From Aurantiochytrium sp. KH105 (lineage: Eukaryota > Sar > Bigyra > Thraustochytrida > Thraustochytriidae), in the NCBI GenBank assembly GCA_003116975.1, contig BGKB01000020.1, positions 62,001 through 126,000 of the forward strand: a stretch of 64,000 nt of DNA. Reading direction: 5' to 3'. Shown piece after piece: positions 1 to 8,980 of this stretch (its first letter is position 1; every line of letters starts with the position of its first letter). A program made the position numbers and the translations under genes. The notes beneath the pieces are model-generated. The model was not told the origin of the DNA, ran no database searches, and worked only from the letters and a program-made list of their open reading frames with translations.

Positions 1-98
1 GACTCAGACTGCAAAACTGCTGCTGCGTCCTTCGATGCAAGCTCTGCTGCCCTTGCCATTCTTTCAGCTTGCTCTCAAGCCTTCTCTTGAGTGCAGAG

Positions 99-1865
99 CT
101 ACCCGATGATGCGCTCCTCAGAAGGAAGACACAATCGTCCTGGGGACTTCTTCGCAAGATGCGCGCGCATCGCACCTGGCCCCATCTTGTGCGACGAGTT
201 CTTGACGCCTAGTCCACAAAGCTCTTCGACTCGCTCCCTATAAGGGCCCATGTAGTCGCTACCGTAAGTCGAGCCCTGACGAGGCCGCCGCCCCCAACCT
301 TGAGGTTTCGCTGGAAGAGCATGGTGTTCCGCGAGCTCATACTCTGGCATATCGCTTCTCCCGCCTCGCAGGCTCACCATTGCTTGCGAGTCATTGTTTG
401 CTATTGACGTTGCATTGTCCACGCCGATCGTCTCGCACGCTTGCTCAATTGTATCATCGTCAACGTGGGCATAATCACGCAAGTCAATCCCAGTCGAGCT
501 CGTGGCTCGCATGAGAAAGTCCCCACTCTGGCCCATCAGCTCCACCATGCGACGAACTGCGTATGCAACGGCATCTTGCCGCTCGGAATCGACAAAGTTT
601 GCCGATCGCTGCTGCTGTGCTTGCTGCTGCGATCGATGTTGGCCTGGCAAGCTGTCAGAACCTTCGTTTATTGCACCGTTCGGTGAAACATGATGCCCAG
701 GCCGACGAGCACCAGGAACCGTGCCACAACGAAATACATTTAGCAAGTGTACTACTCAAAGCGTTTCCTCGAACATAATGTCATCGCTCACCGCACCAGG
801 AGCTTGTGTAGAATGCTGGCTTGCTTCTTCATCGTCTGTTTCATACTCACCCTCGACAGAATCGACCGAATCTGCAGCTTTTGTTGGCGATGATGGTGTC
901 GAGTCTGAGCGTTTCAGGTGACGGCAACTCTTCTGCGACAGGTCAATACGGACCTTTGAACTTGCGTGTCCAGAGTACTCGAAAGTTTCGACAGTCATTG
1001 CAGCATTCTCTGGCGATGTAAAGTCCAATTGCACATTAGATAAGAACGCGTCCATGACCCTTCCCGTAAGCATTAACATCGCGCGCACATCGGTTTTATT
1101 TGCGAGAGTGCGCAGGTTATGCGCCCAGGTACCGGTCTCTCGATTGAAATCAACAAGATCGGTGACTGTATTTGGAATGCCTCCATTTGCTTTCAATGCA
1201 TCGGAAACTGCGTCCGGCGTCGTGATGTCGTTTCTCTGGCGGCAAAATGAAGTGAACTTTGCTGAAACCTGATCAAAATGCGCATTAAGCAAGCTCTTGC
1301 AGCGCTGCCGTGGAGACTTGATCATTCACGGTGATTCCGCAGCCGCCATTCAGAAGGCCTACGCCGAGAAGAAAAAGTAAGCTTCGATAGCGTCCTGCGT
1401 TGTCAGACTGAATTGACACTTCCTTGATGTGCTTGAGAGTGGGGATGTTGTGAGAATTCGAAAAGATTGCTTCGTTGATTGCGACGACCTCGTCTGTTCC
1501 TTGCTGGTTCCCTCGCAAGACGATCGAGTCGAGATGACATTTTTTCGAACTGCTGTCTGCGAGTCAGGGTCATAGTCAAAGAGGACGACAAGAGCCCCGT
1601 GCAAGCTCATGCCTCGCTTGGTATAGTGCCCAAGCGTAGTCTCTTTTGCGTACATTGCAAGGACCTTCATCTTCCAATCTTCGATTATGAGCGCCTCACT
1701 GGATCCGCAGTTTTGAACGCACCGTGTGCTCATTCCTTGCAGGTGTGCGTCAATGGCATCCTCTTGAGCAATACACCGAGCGGCTCGACCGTGGTATAAT
1801 TTCCACTTGGTCTCGACATCAGAAATATATTGCAGCGCATCTTGCTCGTCATTCTTGCCAATCAT
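99..1865 (-). mobile_element. Decayed transposon-like gene (SDNAGxY-motif family), broken into several frames
   Basis: Read on the minus strand from 1865 to 99, four successive blocks look like one protein, but they lie in different frames or are separated by a stop. Block 1 (1865-1359) contains EDWKMKVLAMYAKE followed by KRGMSLHGALVVLFDYD. Block 2 (1518-1285) contains KEVSIQSDNAGRYRSLLFLL. Block 3 (1325-756) contains RCKSLLNAHF and NDITTPDAVSDALKANGG. Block 4 (746-99) is in frame with block 3 after a TGA and ends in KMGPGAMRAHL...PSEERI. The same order of motifs (WxMK, KRGxSWHxxVV, SDNAGxY, GKxxxDxH, DVxTP, Kmxp...lPSE) occurs in a large uncharacterised protein family dispersed in many eukaryotic genomes, which I take to be transposon-derived. 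At least two frameshifts and one in-frame stop make this copy inactive. I saw no terminal repeats. The family name is uncertain; the decay is directly visible. Confidence 0.6.
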
Positions 1866-1900
1866 GTACGTGTTTCTTTGAATGAGGCTCGTAAGCTGTG

Positions 1901-2234
1901 CTATGACCTAAGACGGAAGCTTGCACGCGCCGCAGGAAGAAAAATACTCCTTACCATCACTCGACCGGACGCTTGGACAGTCTGACGGAGCAAGAGCATA
2001 GCAAATGTTATAGGTGTCGCAGCAGCCATTAGCTTTCCGCATGTGGTCAGACGCTTTTTTACCTCCAAAAAGTTTCGAGCGTGGTCGATGTACCCGTCAA
2101 AGCATGTACGCTCTATCTCAGTGCATGCAAACCTCGCCACAAGGCGATGGAGATTGCGCGTGGTCTCGTTCAGGAGTGTTCCAACAACATAGTCGACAGA
2201 TGTTAGAAGCTTCTGATTTGAGCTGCGGGAGATT
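1901..2234 (-). pseudogene. Probable N-terminal remnant of the same transposon-like gene
   Basis: A minus-strand open frame upstream of the SDNAGxY-family remnant contains SVDYVVGTLLNETTRNLHRL and HARNFLEVKKRLTTCGK, which read like real protein rather than a shadow frame. It lies just where the N-terminal part of that gene would be expected but is out of frame with the next block. It runs up to, and in its open frame past, the point where the plus-strand COR-TIR reading frame begins, so the junction near 2235-2260 may be the insertion boundary. No start codon is identifiable. Assignment to the element rests on position and protein-like composition only. Confidence 0.35.
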
Positions 2235-3334
2235 ATGCACGAGACGATGCTGATGTCCAACTGGGCTTTTCCAGAAGGGGCGCTGAGAAGGGGCCGCCAA
2301 GACGAGACGCTTTTCTTGGTGTGCAGTCTGCTCAACAACTCGACGGACCGCAAACTCGAACAAGACATTGCGAGTATTCAGAGTGGATTGACATGCGTGT
2401 TGGACTTTTCCGAGTTCTTTCTCCCTGATGGTGTCTTTGCGCGTCTTCTCTCGCTTTGTGCCAAGCACAGCGGCGACCTGAGCACACATTGGGGTGCACC
2501 GCGTCTCGCAGGCCACCAAGCCGTCATCCGATTTGATTTGACGATGTTTGCGCTGGAGGAAAAAGACAACCAGATCCGACTTATCATGGTTCCAGAAACT
2601 GAGGGTCCGGCTAACACGATCAAGACGCTCATTAGAATGTTCCTCGGAGCTCGCGACGCTGTTTTCAAGGATTTGCCCTGGCAACTGCTTTTGCAGTCAC
2701 CTCGCGACCCATGGGCACAAGTCAAGTACGATGAGTTGGTCAAGTCGCGCGAGGCAAAGTCTCGTGTGGTTGCGTCAGTCGGCATGATCAATGCTTCTGT
2801 CGCCGATTTCGACCCCTTCTTTGAGGATGGTTCATTGACCGAAGACGAACAGGACACGGGAATTGTGGAACAGGCGAATATCCCGCTGGCTGCTGGGCTC
2901 AAGTACCACGTCTTTTTGAGTCATCGCCAGTATGACGCAGGCGATGCTTGCAATCTGATGGCGGATAAGCTTCAGAACCGTGGACTTCGTGTCTGGATCG
3001 ACCAGGAGGCCGAGGGCAACCTCGCAGAAGATGAAATGAAGCAAGGTATCCGAGAGTCCAAGTGCTATGTCGTTTTCCTATCCAAGACGGTGCTCGAGGG
3101 CGCGGTGATCATGGAGCTGGAGACGGCATTGCAAGAGGAGAAACCTGTCTTGGTTGTGCACGAGAGTGATCCGAATCGTCCTGGGGTTTGCCAATTTCTC
3201 CGCATACATTGACGCTGCTCCGGTCTGCCGAGCATCTCTTCAAGGGGAAAGAGTCCATACCTTTCCAACGTCGCCGGTACTTGGCAGAGGCCTTTTACAA
3301 GGAGCTCATCGAGCGCATCAGGACCGCCCGTTGA
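2235..3334 (+). pseudogene. Truncated, frameshifted COR-TIR (ROCO-like) signalling protein
   Basis: The intact frame runs 2235-3212 (325 codons). Its first half has a motif typical of COR-domain C-terminal parts (LPDGVFARLLSLC). The second half is a TIR domain: KYHVFLSHRQYDAGDACNLM (beta-A and first helix), LRVWIDQEAEGNL, SKCYVVFLSKTVL and MELETALQEEKPVLVV. After HESDPNRPG the frame runs to a stop, but the expected C-terminus continues in the other frames: FANFSAYIDAAP, then FKGKESIPFQRRRYL through ELIERIRTAR and a TGA at 3332-3334. Two one-base gains, in the G run near 3182-3185 and in the CCGG near 3222-3224, would explain this. No LRR, Roc GTPase or N-terminal COR sequence is present upstream, where the transposon-like remnant begins. 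I read it as a ROCO-TIR gene cut at its 5' end and then frameshifted. Sequencing error could mimic the frameshifts but not the missing 5' half. Confidence 0.65.
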
Positions 3335-3609
3335 TCAGTCGAAAATAATAAATGTTATTTTTGTAGTTGTTCGTACTGCTTTGCGACACAGGCCGTGCGT
3401 GGCTCTAGTTTACTGCACAGGTTTTTGCAATCCGCCTCCGTTCATGAGAGAGACTCGCACGATCATCTTAAGACAGTGAAGAAGTTCATTATTATTATTT
3501 TTTCCGATTTTCTCGGATTTTCTTTTCATGATGTTTCATGAACAAAAAAAAACTGTGAGCATCGGTGACCAACGATGGAGGAGCGAATAAACAAAGAACC
3601 AAACAAACC

Positions 3610-5364
3610 ATGTCAGACTCCTCCGACTCCGATCTGGAGAGCTCGCCCGACGAAGGCACGCTAAGGCTCGTGACGGTCGTCTCCGTGTGGGGCCTTCTCA
3701 AAGAGAAACTCTATCGTGACCTTCTCGAAGGCGCCACGTCAGAGAGCTGTCGGACCACGGCGCCACCTTCATCTGGAGTACAACCAAGATACTTCTCACC
3801 ATCGAGTGTTCAACCATGGACTACGTTTGGAGAAGACGCTGGCATCAAGGTCAAGACGATGTGTAACACAACGCTAATACCAGAGTCATCCATTATCTCT
3901 CTCGATTCGATAGACGCTGGGAGCACAGAGCGAGAGCTCTTCGCGTCATTTATCGAACAAGTGATAAGTCCACTGATTCGTTTCGCGCTGCCAAAAACAG
4001 ACGCAAGTCGCGACACGTTTCGATTCGCAATCGGAGAATTAAACTCATTTGGATTTCGCTCTGATGGCTTATGGGTTGTTTCAGACCAGGCGCTCATTGG
4101 CACAGGCGAGAGCGACTTTGAAGTTGAACAAGATCCAGAACACCAACAACGACTCGCAAATGTCTTCTCGCGTTTTGCAATGTCTAAGCAGAGAACTGCA
4201 TTTTTGGTGCACGAGCACGAGTCGACATCCACATTTCCATTTCATCGCGTAAAACAAGATGGTGGTGATTCAATTGATGAAGAGATTCCAGATGTCGTTG
4301 AATGGTGGAATCGCTTCCCGCATGTTGTTGCAACACATCAAATACCAAACAATTACGAGGCTCTCTACAAAGCACCATTGCAAAAAGTCTACACTTACAT
4401 GATCCAATACGCACTCAAATACGGCGTACTGTCAACAACGAAATACACGTGGTTTTTGCGTCGCGATGGACGAGGCGCTCTTTTTGTTTCAAAACCTTTC
4501 AAAGGCAGCGAAAGAGGTCGTCATTCTACAAGACGTGCGTACTTTGCGATGGTCCGTCTTGCTTTACGCGACCAGGATTCGGTTGGAATGGGAGTAACGC
4601 CAGGGTCGCCGCTTTTTGTTCGAGTCGCATCACGCAACATCAACCTCGCATGCGCACTTTCAGGCCAAGCAACGTCACAAGCTGAGCCACTCCTCGCGAC
4701 ACCACAAATAAGAGCAAACTTTGCGCGATTCGTGTCATCACATGTCTCAGGCACAGCCAGCGATTCTTCGATTCGAAACCTATTTCCATTGCAATCCAAG
4801 AACGTCATGCTACCAACGCCACTTGACTATGGTCCAACCATCGTTGGAAACGAGTTCACGATCATCCATCGCACTTCAACGATGGGACTCGATTCATACG
4901 TGAAGACGATGGTTTGGAACGAGTCTGGACGCGTGGGTGATTACTCGAATGACCAAGCCATCAAAACCTTTGACAACGAACTCGAGTGCTATTCTGTTCT
5001 TCACTCGATTCAGGGAAACGCAGTACCAGTGTTGATTGCAGGCGGTGACGATGGGTTTGGTGGTCGATTTATCATCACGTCGAGTGAAGGCATTCAACTC
5101 GACAAGTATTTGGCGCAAACACATAGTGGCAACGTGTTCTCAAAAGAAAAGTTGCGCGCAAGTGCACGTCGTGCTCTCAAGCTCATTCACTCCCATGGCA
5201 TCTTGCACCAGGACATGGCGCCGCGAAACATTGTTGTCAACGAGAATGCGAGCGATCCGATGCTCGCTATCAAGTTCATCGACTTCGGGAACGCGAAGAA
5301 ATGCACAAATGTCCAAGAGTTCGAGCAAGAGACTGCCTTTGTAATTGATAAAATTTTTAGCTGA
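3610..5364 (+). CDS. Nuclease-like plus compact kinase-like protein of the Crinkler-effector type
   Basis: The product is 584 residues from the first ATG (context AAACCATGT); the open frame extends a few codons upstream without another ATG. The N-terminus is acidic and serine-rich. Roughly residues 120-310 resemble the PD-(D/E)XK-like domain that precedes kinases in Crinkler-type effectors: SDGLWVV, then FEVEQD, then YMIQYALKYGVLSTTKYTWF and GRGALFVSKPF, a characteristic signature of that group. Residues from about 415 form a small kinase-like domain with GRFIITSSEGIQLDKYL, the catalytic loop LHQDMAPRNIVV (HxDxxxxN) and metal-binding FIDFGNAKKC. It stops about 20 residues after DFG, so it has no full C-lobe, like Bud32/RIO/APH-type kinases. 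Such proteins are known or proposed as host-directed or inter-organism conflict effectors. No LFLAK-type Crinkler header or obvious signal peptide is seen. The nuclease motif is imperfect, so nuclease activity is inference. Its neighbour is a TIR pseudogene. Confidence 0.65.
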   Translation: MSDSSDSDLESSPDEGTLRLVTVVSVWGLLKEKLYRDLLEGATSESCRTTAPPSSGVQPRYFSPSSVQPWTTFGEDAGIKVKTMCNTTLIPESSIISLDSIDAGSTERELFASFIEQVISPLIRFALPKTDASRDTFRFAIGELNSFGFRSDGLWVVSDQALIGTGESDFEVEQDPEHQQRLANVFSRFAMSKQRTAFLVHEHESTSTFPFHRVKQDGGDSIDEEIPDVVEWWNRFPHVVATHQIPNNYEALYKAPLQKVYTYMIQYALKYGVLSTTKYTWFLRRDGRGALFVSKPFKGSERGRHSTRRAYFAMVRLALRDQDSVGMGVTPGSPLFVRVASRNINLACALSGQATSQAEPLLATPQIRANFARFVSSHVSGTASDSSIRNLFPLQSKNVMLPTPLDYGPTIVGNEFTIIHRTSTMGLDSYVKTMVWNESGRVGDYSNDQAIKTFDNELECYSVLHSIQGNAVPVLIAGGDDGFGGRFIITSSEGIQLDKYLAQTHSGNVFSKEKLRASARRALKLIHSHGILHQDMAPRNIVVNENASDPMLAIKFIDFGNAKKCTNVQEFEQETAFVIDKIFS

Positions 5365-5549
5365 TTATCATAACGTTACTTTTTGGTTCGCCAAACTCTA
5401 CAGTCAGAAGGAAATCTTAAAAAGAGGGTGTATAGACGTGTTCTTTGCAATAAATTCTGAAAGGCAACGCCACTTGAGACACACATACACAGAGTCAATC
5501 TGAAAGTCGTTTGACGAAAGCAGAATAGCGACCGTGGAATGAGTCATCA

Positions 5550-6581
5550 TCAGTTGCGAAAAAGACGCGATCGCACGCGTGCCTCAAAGGTTGCCAAATG
5601 AATGCCAAAGTGCATAATGTTTCGATCGCTCGTTCGCCATTGTCGCGAAAAGAACTCGCGGACGTAGTGCCCAAACTGCTCCGCAAATATCGCAACAGCA
5701 CGATCGTGCAAATCTTTTCGAACATCGTCCGCGGCCGCCGCGTCACTACCATCATCATATCCTTCCAGAAGATTCGCCGTTTCCTTTGCAGAGCTGTTGG
5801 GCTTGGGCTTTTGCAGAGATTCGGGAGCTGCAAAAAAGATATGATCCAGCTGCCGTGTCTCGAACATCCGCAGCGTAAACCCGGCAAGATTAATTCCAGT
5901 AATGGCAAATCCAAGCTCCTCGTAGAGATTCATGATGAGCCGAGCCGCATCCTGATTACGCTCAACAAAATGGACCAGGGCTTCCAGACCGAGCAAACCC
6001 ATACCACGAAAGTCAGATGAGGGATCTGCGCCTTGAAAGCCGACGCGTTTCCAGTCCGTCTTGACTGGCGCCTTTTCCCCCGGCAAAAGCCCCTTCCATA
6101 GCCTCTCCAAGAGGTCCGCATGACTGGGCTCGCTCGCGTCAAACTTCACATGTCGAGATCTCTCCAGCTCTGTCAAAAACGTGTTCGCCTTACGCAAATC
6201 CACGAGACACATGCGCAAGTGTCGCAAGCGCGCCGCCTCGCTCTCGATCATCTTGAGGTCGATCACGTTCGTAGTGACGCTGTCAATGCTAAACCCCGCA
6301 TTCACTTCCACGTAAATGGTCTCGTGCACGTTTTTGAGTTGCTTGGAGAGCTGCAGGCTCTTGCTCAGAGCGCGGGACATGCGTACCGAGTGCCACGCCT
6401 CACCGTCCAGGATGCGTTGCACCTCGCATTTCCCCGTGACCTGGTGCAAGACCCACTTGACCACGCGTCTCTCCAGCGACCACCTCGGGTCGTGCGCGTC
6501 CAGCGTGTCCCCTCCCACGCTCCGCACGATGTCGCGCGTCGGCCGCCCCGCCGCGTCGCGCGGCGCCACCGCCGCCGCCAT
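5550..6581 (-). CDS. ELMO-domain protein (ELMOD-like)
   Basis: The predicted protein has 343 residues from ATG 6581 (MAAAVAPRDAAGRP). The frame stays open upstream to 6830, giving up to 426 residues, but the extra segment is a low-complexity Arg/Gly/Ala stretch and I prefer the inner start. The ELMO domain occupies about residues 135-315 with its hallmark LLERLWKGLLPGE, TDWKRVGFQGADPSSDFRGM and GLLGLEALVHFVERN. ELMO-only proteins of the ELMOD type act as GTPase-activating proteins for ARF/ARL GTPases; the conserved Arg in the SSDFRGMG segment corresponds to the catalytic arginine of that family. No PH domain or armadillo repeats are seen, so it is ELMOD-like rather than ELMO1-like. It is divergent from the sterol dehydrogenase gene with a 435-bp shared upstream region, and convergent with the nuclease-kinase gene, 185 bp away. 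Confidence 0.8.
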   Translation of the reverse strand: MAAAVAPRDAAGRPTRDIVRSVGGDTLDAHDPRWSLERRVVKWVLHQVTGKCEVQRILDGEAWHSVRMSRALSKSLQLSKQLKNVHETIYVEVNAGFSIDSVTTNVIDLKMIESEAARLRHLRMCLVDLRKANTFLTELERSRHVKFDASEPSHADLLERLWKGLLPGEKAPVKTDWKRVGFQGADPSSDFRGMGLLGLEALVHFVERNQDAARLIMNLYEELGFAITGINLAGFTLRMFETRQLDHIFFAAPESLQKPKPNSSAKETANLLEGYDDGSDAAAADDVRKDLHDRAVAIFAEQFGHYVREFFSRQWRTSDRNIMHFGIHLATFEARVRSRLFRN

Positions 6582-7016
6582 CTCGCGCGGCGTCCGTCGA
6601 CAAACCGAGCGACGCGCTCGACTCCCTTTTCCCCCGGAGAACTCCGGCCCTGCTCCCTCCGCGCGCCAGCGAGCGCGCCGGCCCGCGCCGAGGGCCCCCG
6701 CGCTGCCCCGCGCCCGCCCGCGCGGCCCTCGCTCGCGCAAAGATACGCGTCTGCCGCGCGGCCTCGGCGGAGTTCTGCGAACGGGTTTTGCGTGACCACG
6801 AAGAGAGAGATGCTGCATCGAGGGAAACACGGAAACGAGTTACCGCCCGCTGGACCTCGAACTCGGCACCGCCCGCGGCAGCGAGCCCTGCCGCGTCGAC
6901 CGCGCGCGCATTACCGGCGCCGCGCGGAAGCGGCGCGCTCGCCGGGGCGCTCGGCGTTTGCAAGGTCGAAGGCGTTGCCAGCGAGCGAGCGAGCGAGGGC
7001 GGCGAGCGCACCAGAG

Positions 7017-8312
7017 ATGGCAGGCGGCGGCGACGAAGGCAACGCAGAAGGCCTCGTGGTCTGCGTTACGGGAGCCTGCGGCGGAGTGGGCTCCACGATC
7101 TGCAGACTGCTCGGCGAACAGCACACTGCTAAGCCAGTGCTCGAGATCCGAGCGCTTGACCTCGTCAAGCCCGCGGGGTCGAATTTTACAGACCTGCTCG
7201 CGAATGAGAGCAAAAGTACCTCTCACCCCGTTTTCAAGTACATTGCCGGATCCGTGCTCGACGAGACGCTCCTGCGCAAGGCCTTTGCGGGATGCAATGT
7301 CGTAATTCATGCGGCAAGCCTTATTGACTATGGCACGGGTGATCTCTCGCCGACAAAGCTGCTTCAAGTCAATGTTGAGGGAATGCGCTGTGTCATTCGC
7401 GCCTGCCGCGCCTCCGGCGTCTCCTCGCTCGTGTACACAAGCTCCACGACCGCAATCTCCCATATGGGTCACAACAGAAACCTCAAATCTGACGCACCGT
7501 ATCCTGCAGCTCCTCAGGATTACAGTGGAGGCCTTTATGCCTTCTCCAAGGCCATTGCCGAGTCGCTCTGTGTAGCGGCTGACAATAGTATTTGCAGCGT
7601 ACAAACTTCTTCAGATACAAAAGACGCTGCAAAGCAACCCCAAGTGCTTCGTACCTGCGCCTTGCGTCTGCGCAACGTGTATGGTGAGCACGACCAAGTT
7701 TTGGTTCCACAAGTCATTCAAGCTGGCCTTCAAGGCCTCATGTCCTTTCGCATTGGCATGAACGAACCGCAACAAGATAACATGTATATTGGCAATGCCG
7801 CTTACGGGCATCTCTGCGCGATCAACGTGTTGCAAAGCGAAGATCAAAATCGCATTTCCAGAATCGCAGGACGCGCACTTAATCTCTCACACGAAGAGCC
7901 AAGGTCCTTTTATGAATCAATAACACCCTTTCTTGAGGCGTTTGACATACCCGTTCCCACGCGCCGGGTACCCGCATGGATCATGTCGGTTCTCGCTCAC
8001 ATCGTGGTCTTCCTCCTTTCGCTCATTCCGCGAGCACTTCGCCCTAGGAACAGCTTTACGCCCGAATCCGTGTCGGCCATCGTGGATGACATGACCTTTA
8101 CAGACGAGGAAGCACTCCACAATCTCGGGTTTTCGCCGCTCTTCTCTATCAAAGAGGCAAATCGCCGAACCATCAAGTGGCTCAAGGAAGAGTGGCCCGG
8201 CCGCCCCACCGCCGCCTCTCCTGTGTCCACTTCAAATATCCCGCTATGGGCTCTTCTTGGACTTCTCGCTGGGATGCTTGCCATCCTCTTCTTTCAAATC
8301 GGCTTGGCCTAG
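7017..8312 (+). CDS. 3-beta-hydroxysteroid dehydrogenase-type short-chain dehydrogenase, membrane-anchored
   Basis: The product is 431 residues from ATG 7017. The start is supported by the Rossmann motif beginning soon after (VVCVTGACGGVGSTICRLL, TGxxGxxG). Further landmarks are the NAD-binding VIHAASLIDYG, VNVEGMRCVIRAC, the SSTTAI segment and the catalytic YAFSKAIAE (YxxxK), then LRLRNVYGEHD, a 3-beta-HSD family signature. The C-terminal part has a hydrophobic segment (AWIMSVLAHIVVFLLSLI) and a terminal membrane helix (WALLGLLAGMLAILFFQ), consistent with ER-membrane attachment. The closest known functions are 3-beta-HSD/isomerase and NSDHL-type sterol-4-alpha-carboxylate 3-dehydrogenase, so a role in sterol synthesis is the best inference; substrate cannot be told from sequence. 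A (GCGA)n run lies about 20-35 bp before the ATG. The last codons (GLA-stop) are inside a 55-bp direct repeat. The open frame extends far upstream but that part is GC-rich shadow sequence. Confidence 0.8.
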   Translation: MAGGGDEGNAEGLVVCVTGACGGVGSTICRLLGEQHTAKPVLEIRALDLVKPAGSNFTDLLANESKSTSHPVFKYIAGSVLDETLLRKAFAGCNVVIHAASLIDYGTGDLSPTKLLQVNVEGMRCVIRACRASGVSSLVYTSSTTAISHMGHNRNLKSDAPYPAAPQDYSGGLYAFSKAIAESLCVAADNSICSVQTSSDTKDAAKQPQVLRTCALRLRNVYGEHDQVLVPQVIQAGLQGLMSFRIGMNEPQQDNMYIGNAAYGHLCAINVLQSEDQNRISRIAGRALNLSHEEPRSFYESITPFLEAFDIPVPTRRVPAWIMSVLAHIVVFLLSLIPRALRPRNSFTPESVSAIVDDMTFTDEEALHNLGFSPLFSIKEANRRTIKWLKEEWPGRPTAASPVSTSNIPLWALLGLLAGMLAILFFQIGLA

Positions 8313-8412
8313 GCTTTCGGCTAGCCAAAGTGCAATTAACACCTCAAAAGCCATGGGCTTGGCCAAGACTTTCGGCTGGCCAGAGAGCTTTAAAAACACC
8401 TCAAAAACCATG
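8301..8412. repeat. 55-bp direct repeat, two copies, covering a stop codon
   Basis: Two imperfect copies with a 55-bp period start at 8301 and 8356. Each begins GGCTTGGCC, continues with an AG-CTTTCGGCT-GCCA core and ends AACACCTCAAAA-CCATG. The first copy contains the last codons and the TAG stop of the sterol dehydrogenase gene. Confidence 0.75.
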
Positions 8413-8499
8413 CTGCATACTGCAAGTTGTGTGCCAAAAGACAAAAAAAGCTAAAAGACTAGAATCGCTCTGCAGTGGGAATACCATCGTACCATAACA

Positions 8500-8511
8500 G
8501 GGGGGGGGGGG
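8500..8511. repeat. Homopolymer G run (about 12)
   Basis: An uninterrupted run of about twelve G residues lies between CATAACA and TCCGGATGG in the intergenic region after the sterol dehydrogenase gene. Exact length is likely to be error-prone. Confidence 0.7.
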
Positions 8512-8630
8512 TCCGGATGGCTTTTCTTGCACATGAGGAGAAGTGTTTTCCTTGCGGGGGTTGCGATATAAAGGTAATCATTGTGGTATTCTCTGCAGAG
8601 ATCACAAAATCCTGTGCTTGAGACGTAGAG

Positions 8631-8980
8631 TGATTTCCCAATCGAATGCTTGAGATCGTGCTTTTCTGCAATCAGCAAACCGATTTTCATGATCTATTTC
8701 GGCGCAAAAACTTGCCATTTCAACCCGATCCATTCATCTTATACCATGATTTCCCAATCTAATGCTTGAGATTGTGCTTTTCTGCAATCAGCAAACCGAT
8801 TTTCATGATCGATTTCGGCGCAAAAACTTGCCATTTCAACCCGATTCATTCATCTTATACCATGATTTCCCAATCGAATGCTTGAGATCGTGCTTTTCTG
8901 CAATCAGCAAACCGATTTTCATGATCTATTTCGGCGCAAAAACTTGCCATTTCAACCCGATTCATTCATCTTATACCATG
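8631..8980. repeat. Tandem repeat, 116-bp unit, three copies
   Basis: Three nearly identical head-to-tail units begin at 8641, 8757 and 8873, each opening AT-C-T/G-AATGCTTGAGAT and containing GCAATCAGCAAACCGATTTT, TTTCGGCGCAAAAACTTGCC and a closing CATCTTATACCATG. They differ at only a few positions (for example CGAATG versus CTAATG, and ATCTATTT versus ATCGATTT). There are no unique spacers, so this is not a CRISPR-like array. The third unit runs into a CATGCGCATGCGCATGCGCA palindromic tract. Confidence 0.85.

Noticed and set aside
6120-7016. N-terminal extension of the sterol dehydrogenase frame
   Set aside because: The region is antisense to the ELMO gene and GC-rich; the Rossmann motif begins just after ATG 7017, which is the natural start.
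8631-8980. CRISPR-like array
   Set aside because: The 116-bp units are contiguous and have no unique spacers, and the genome is eukaryotic.
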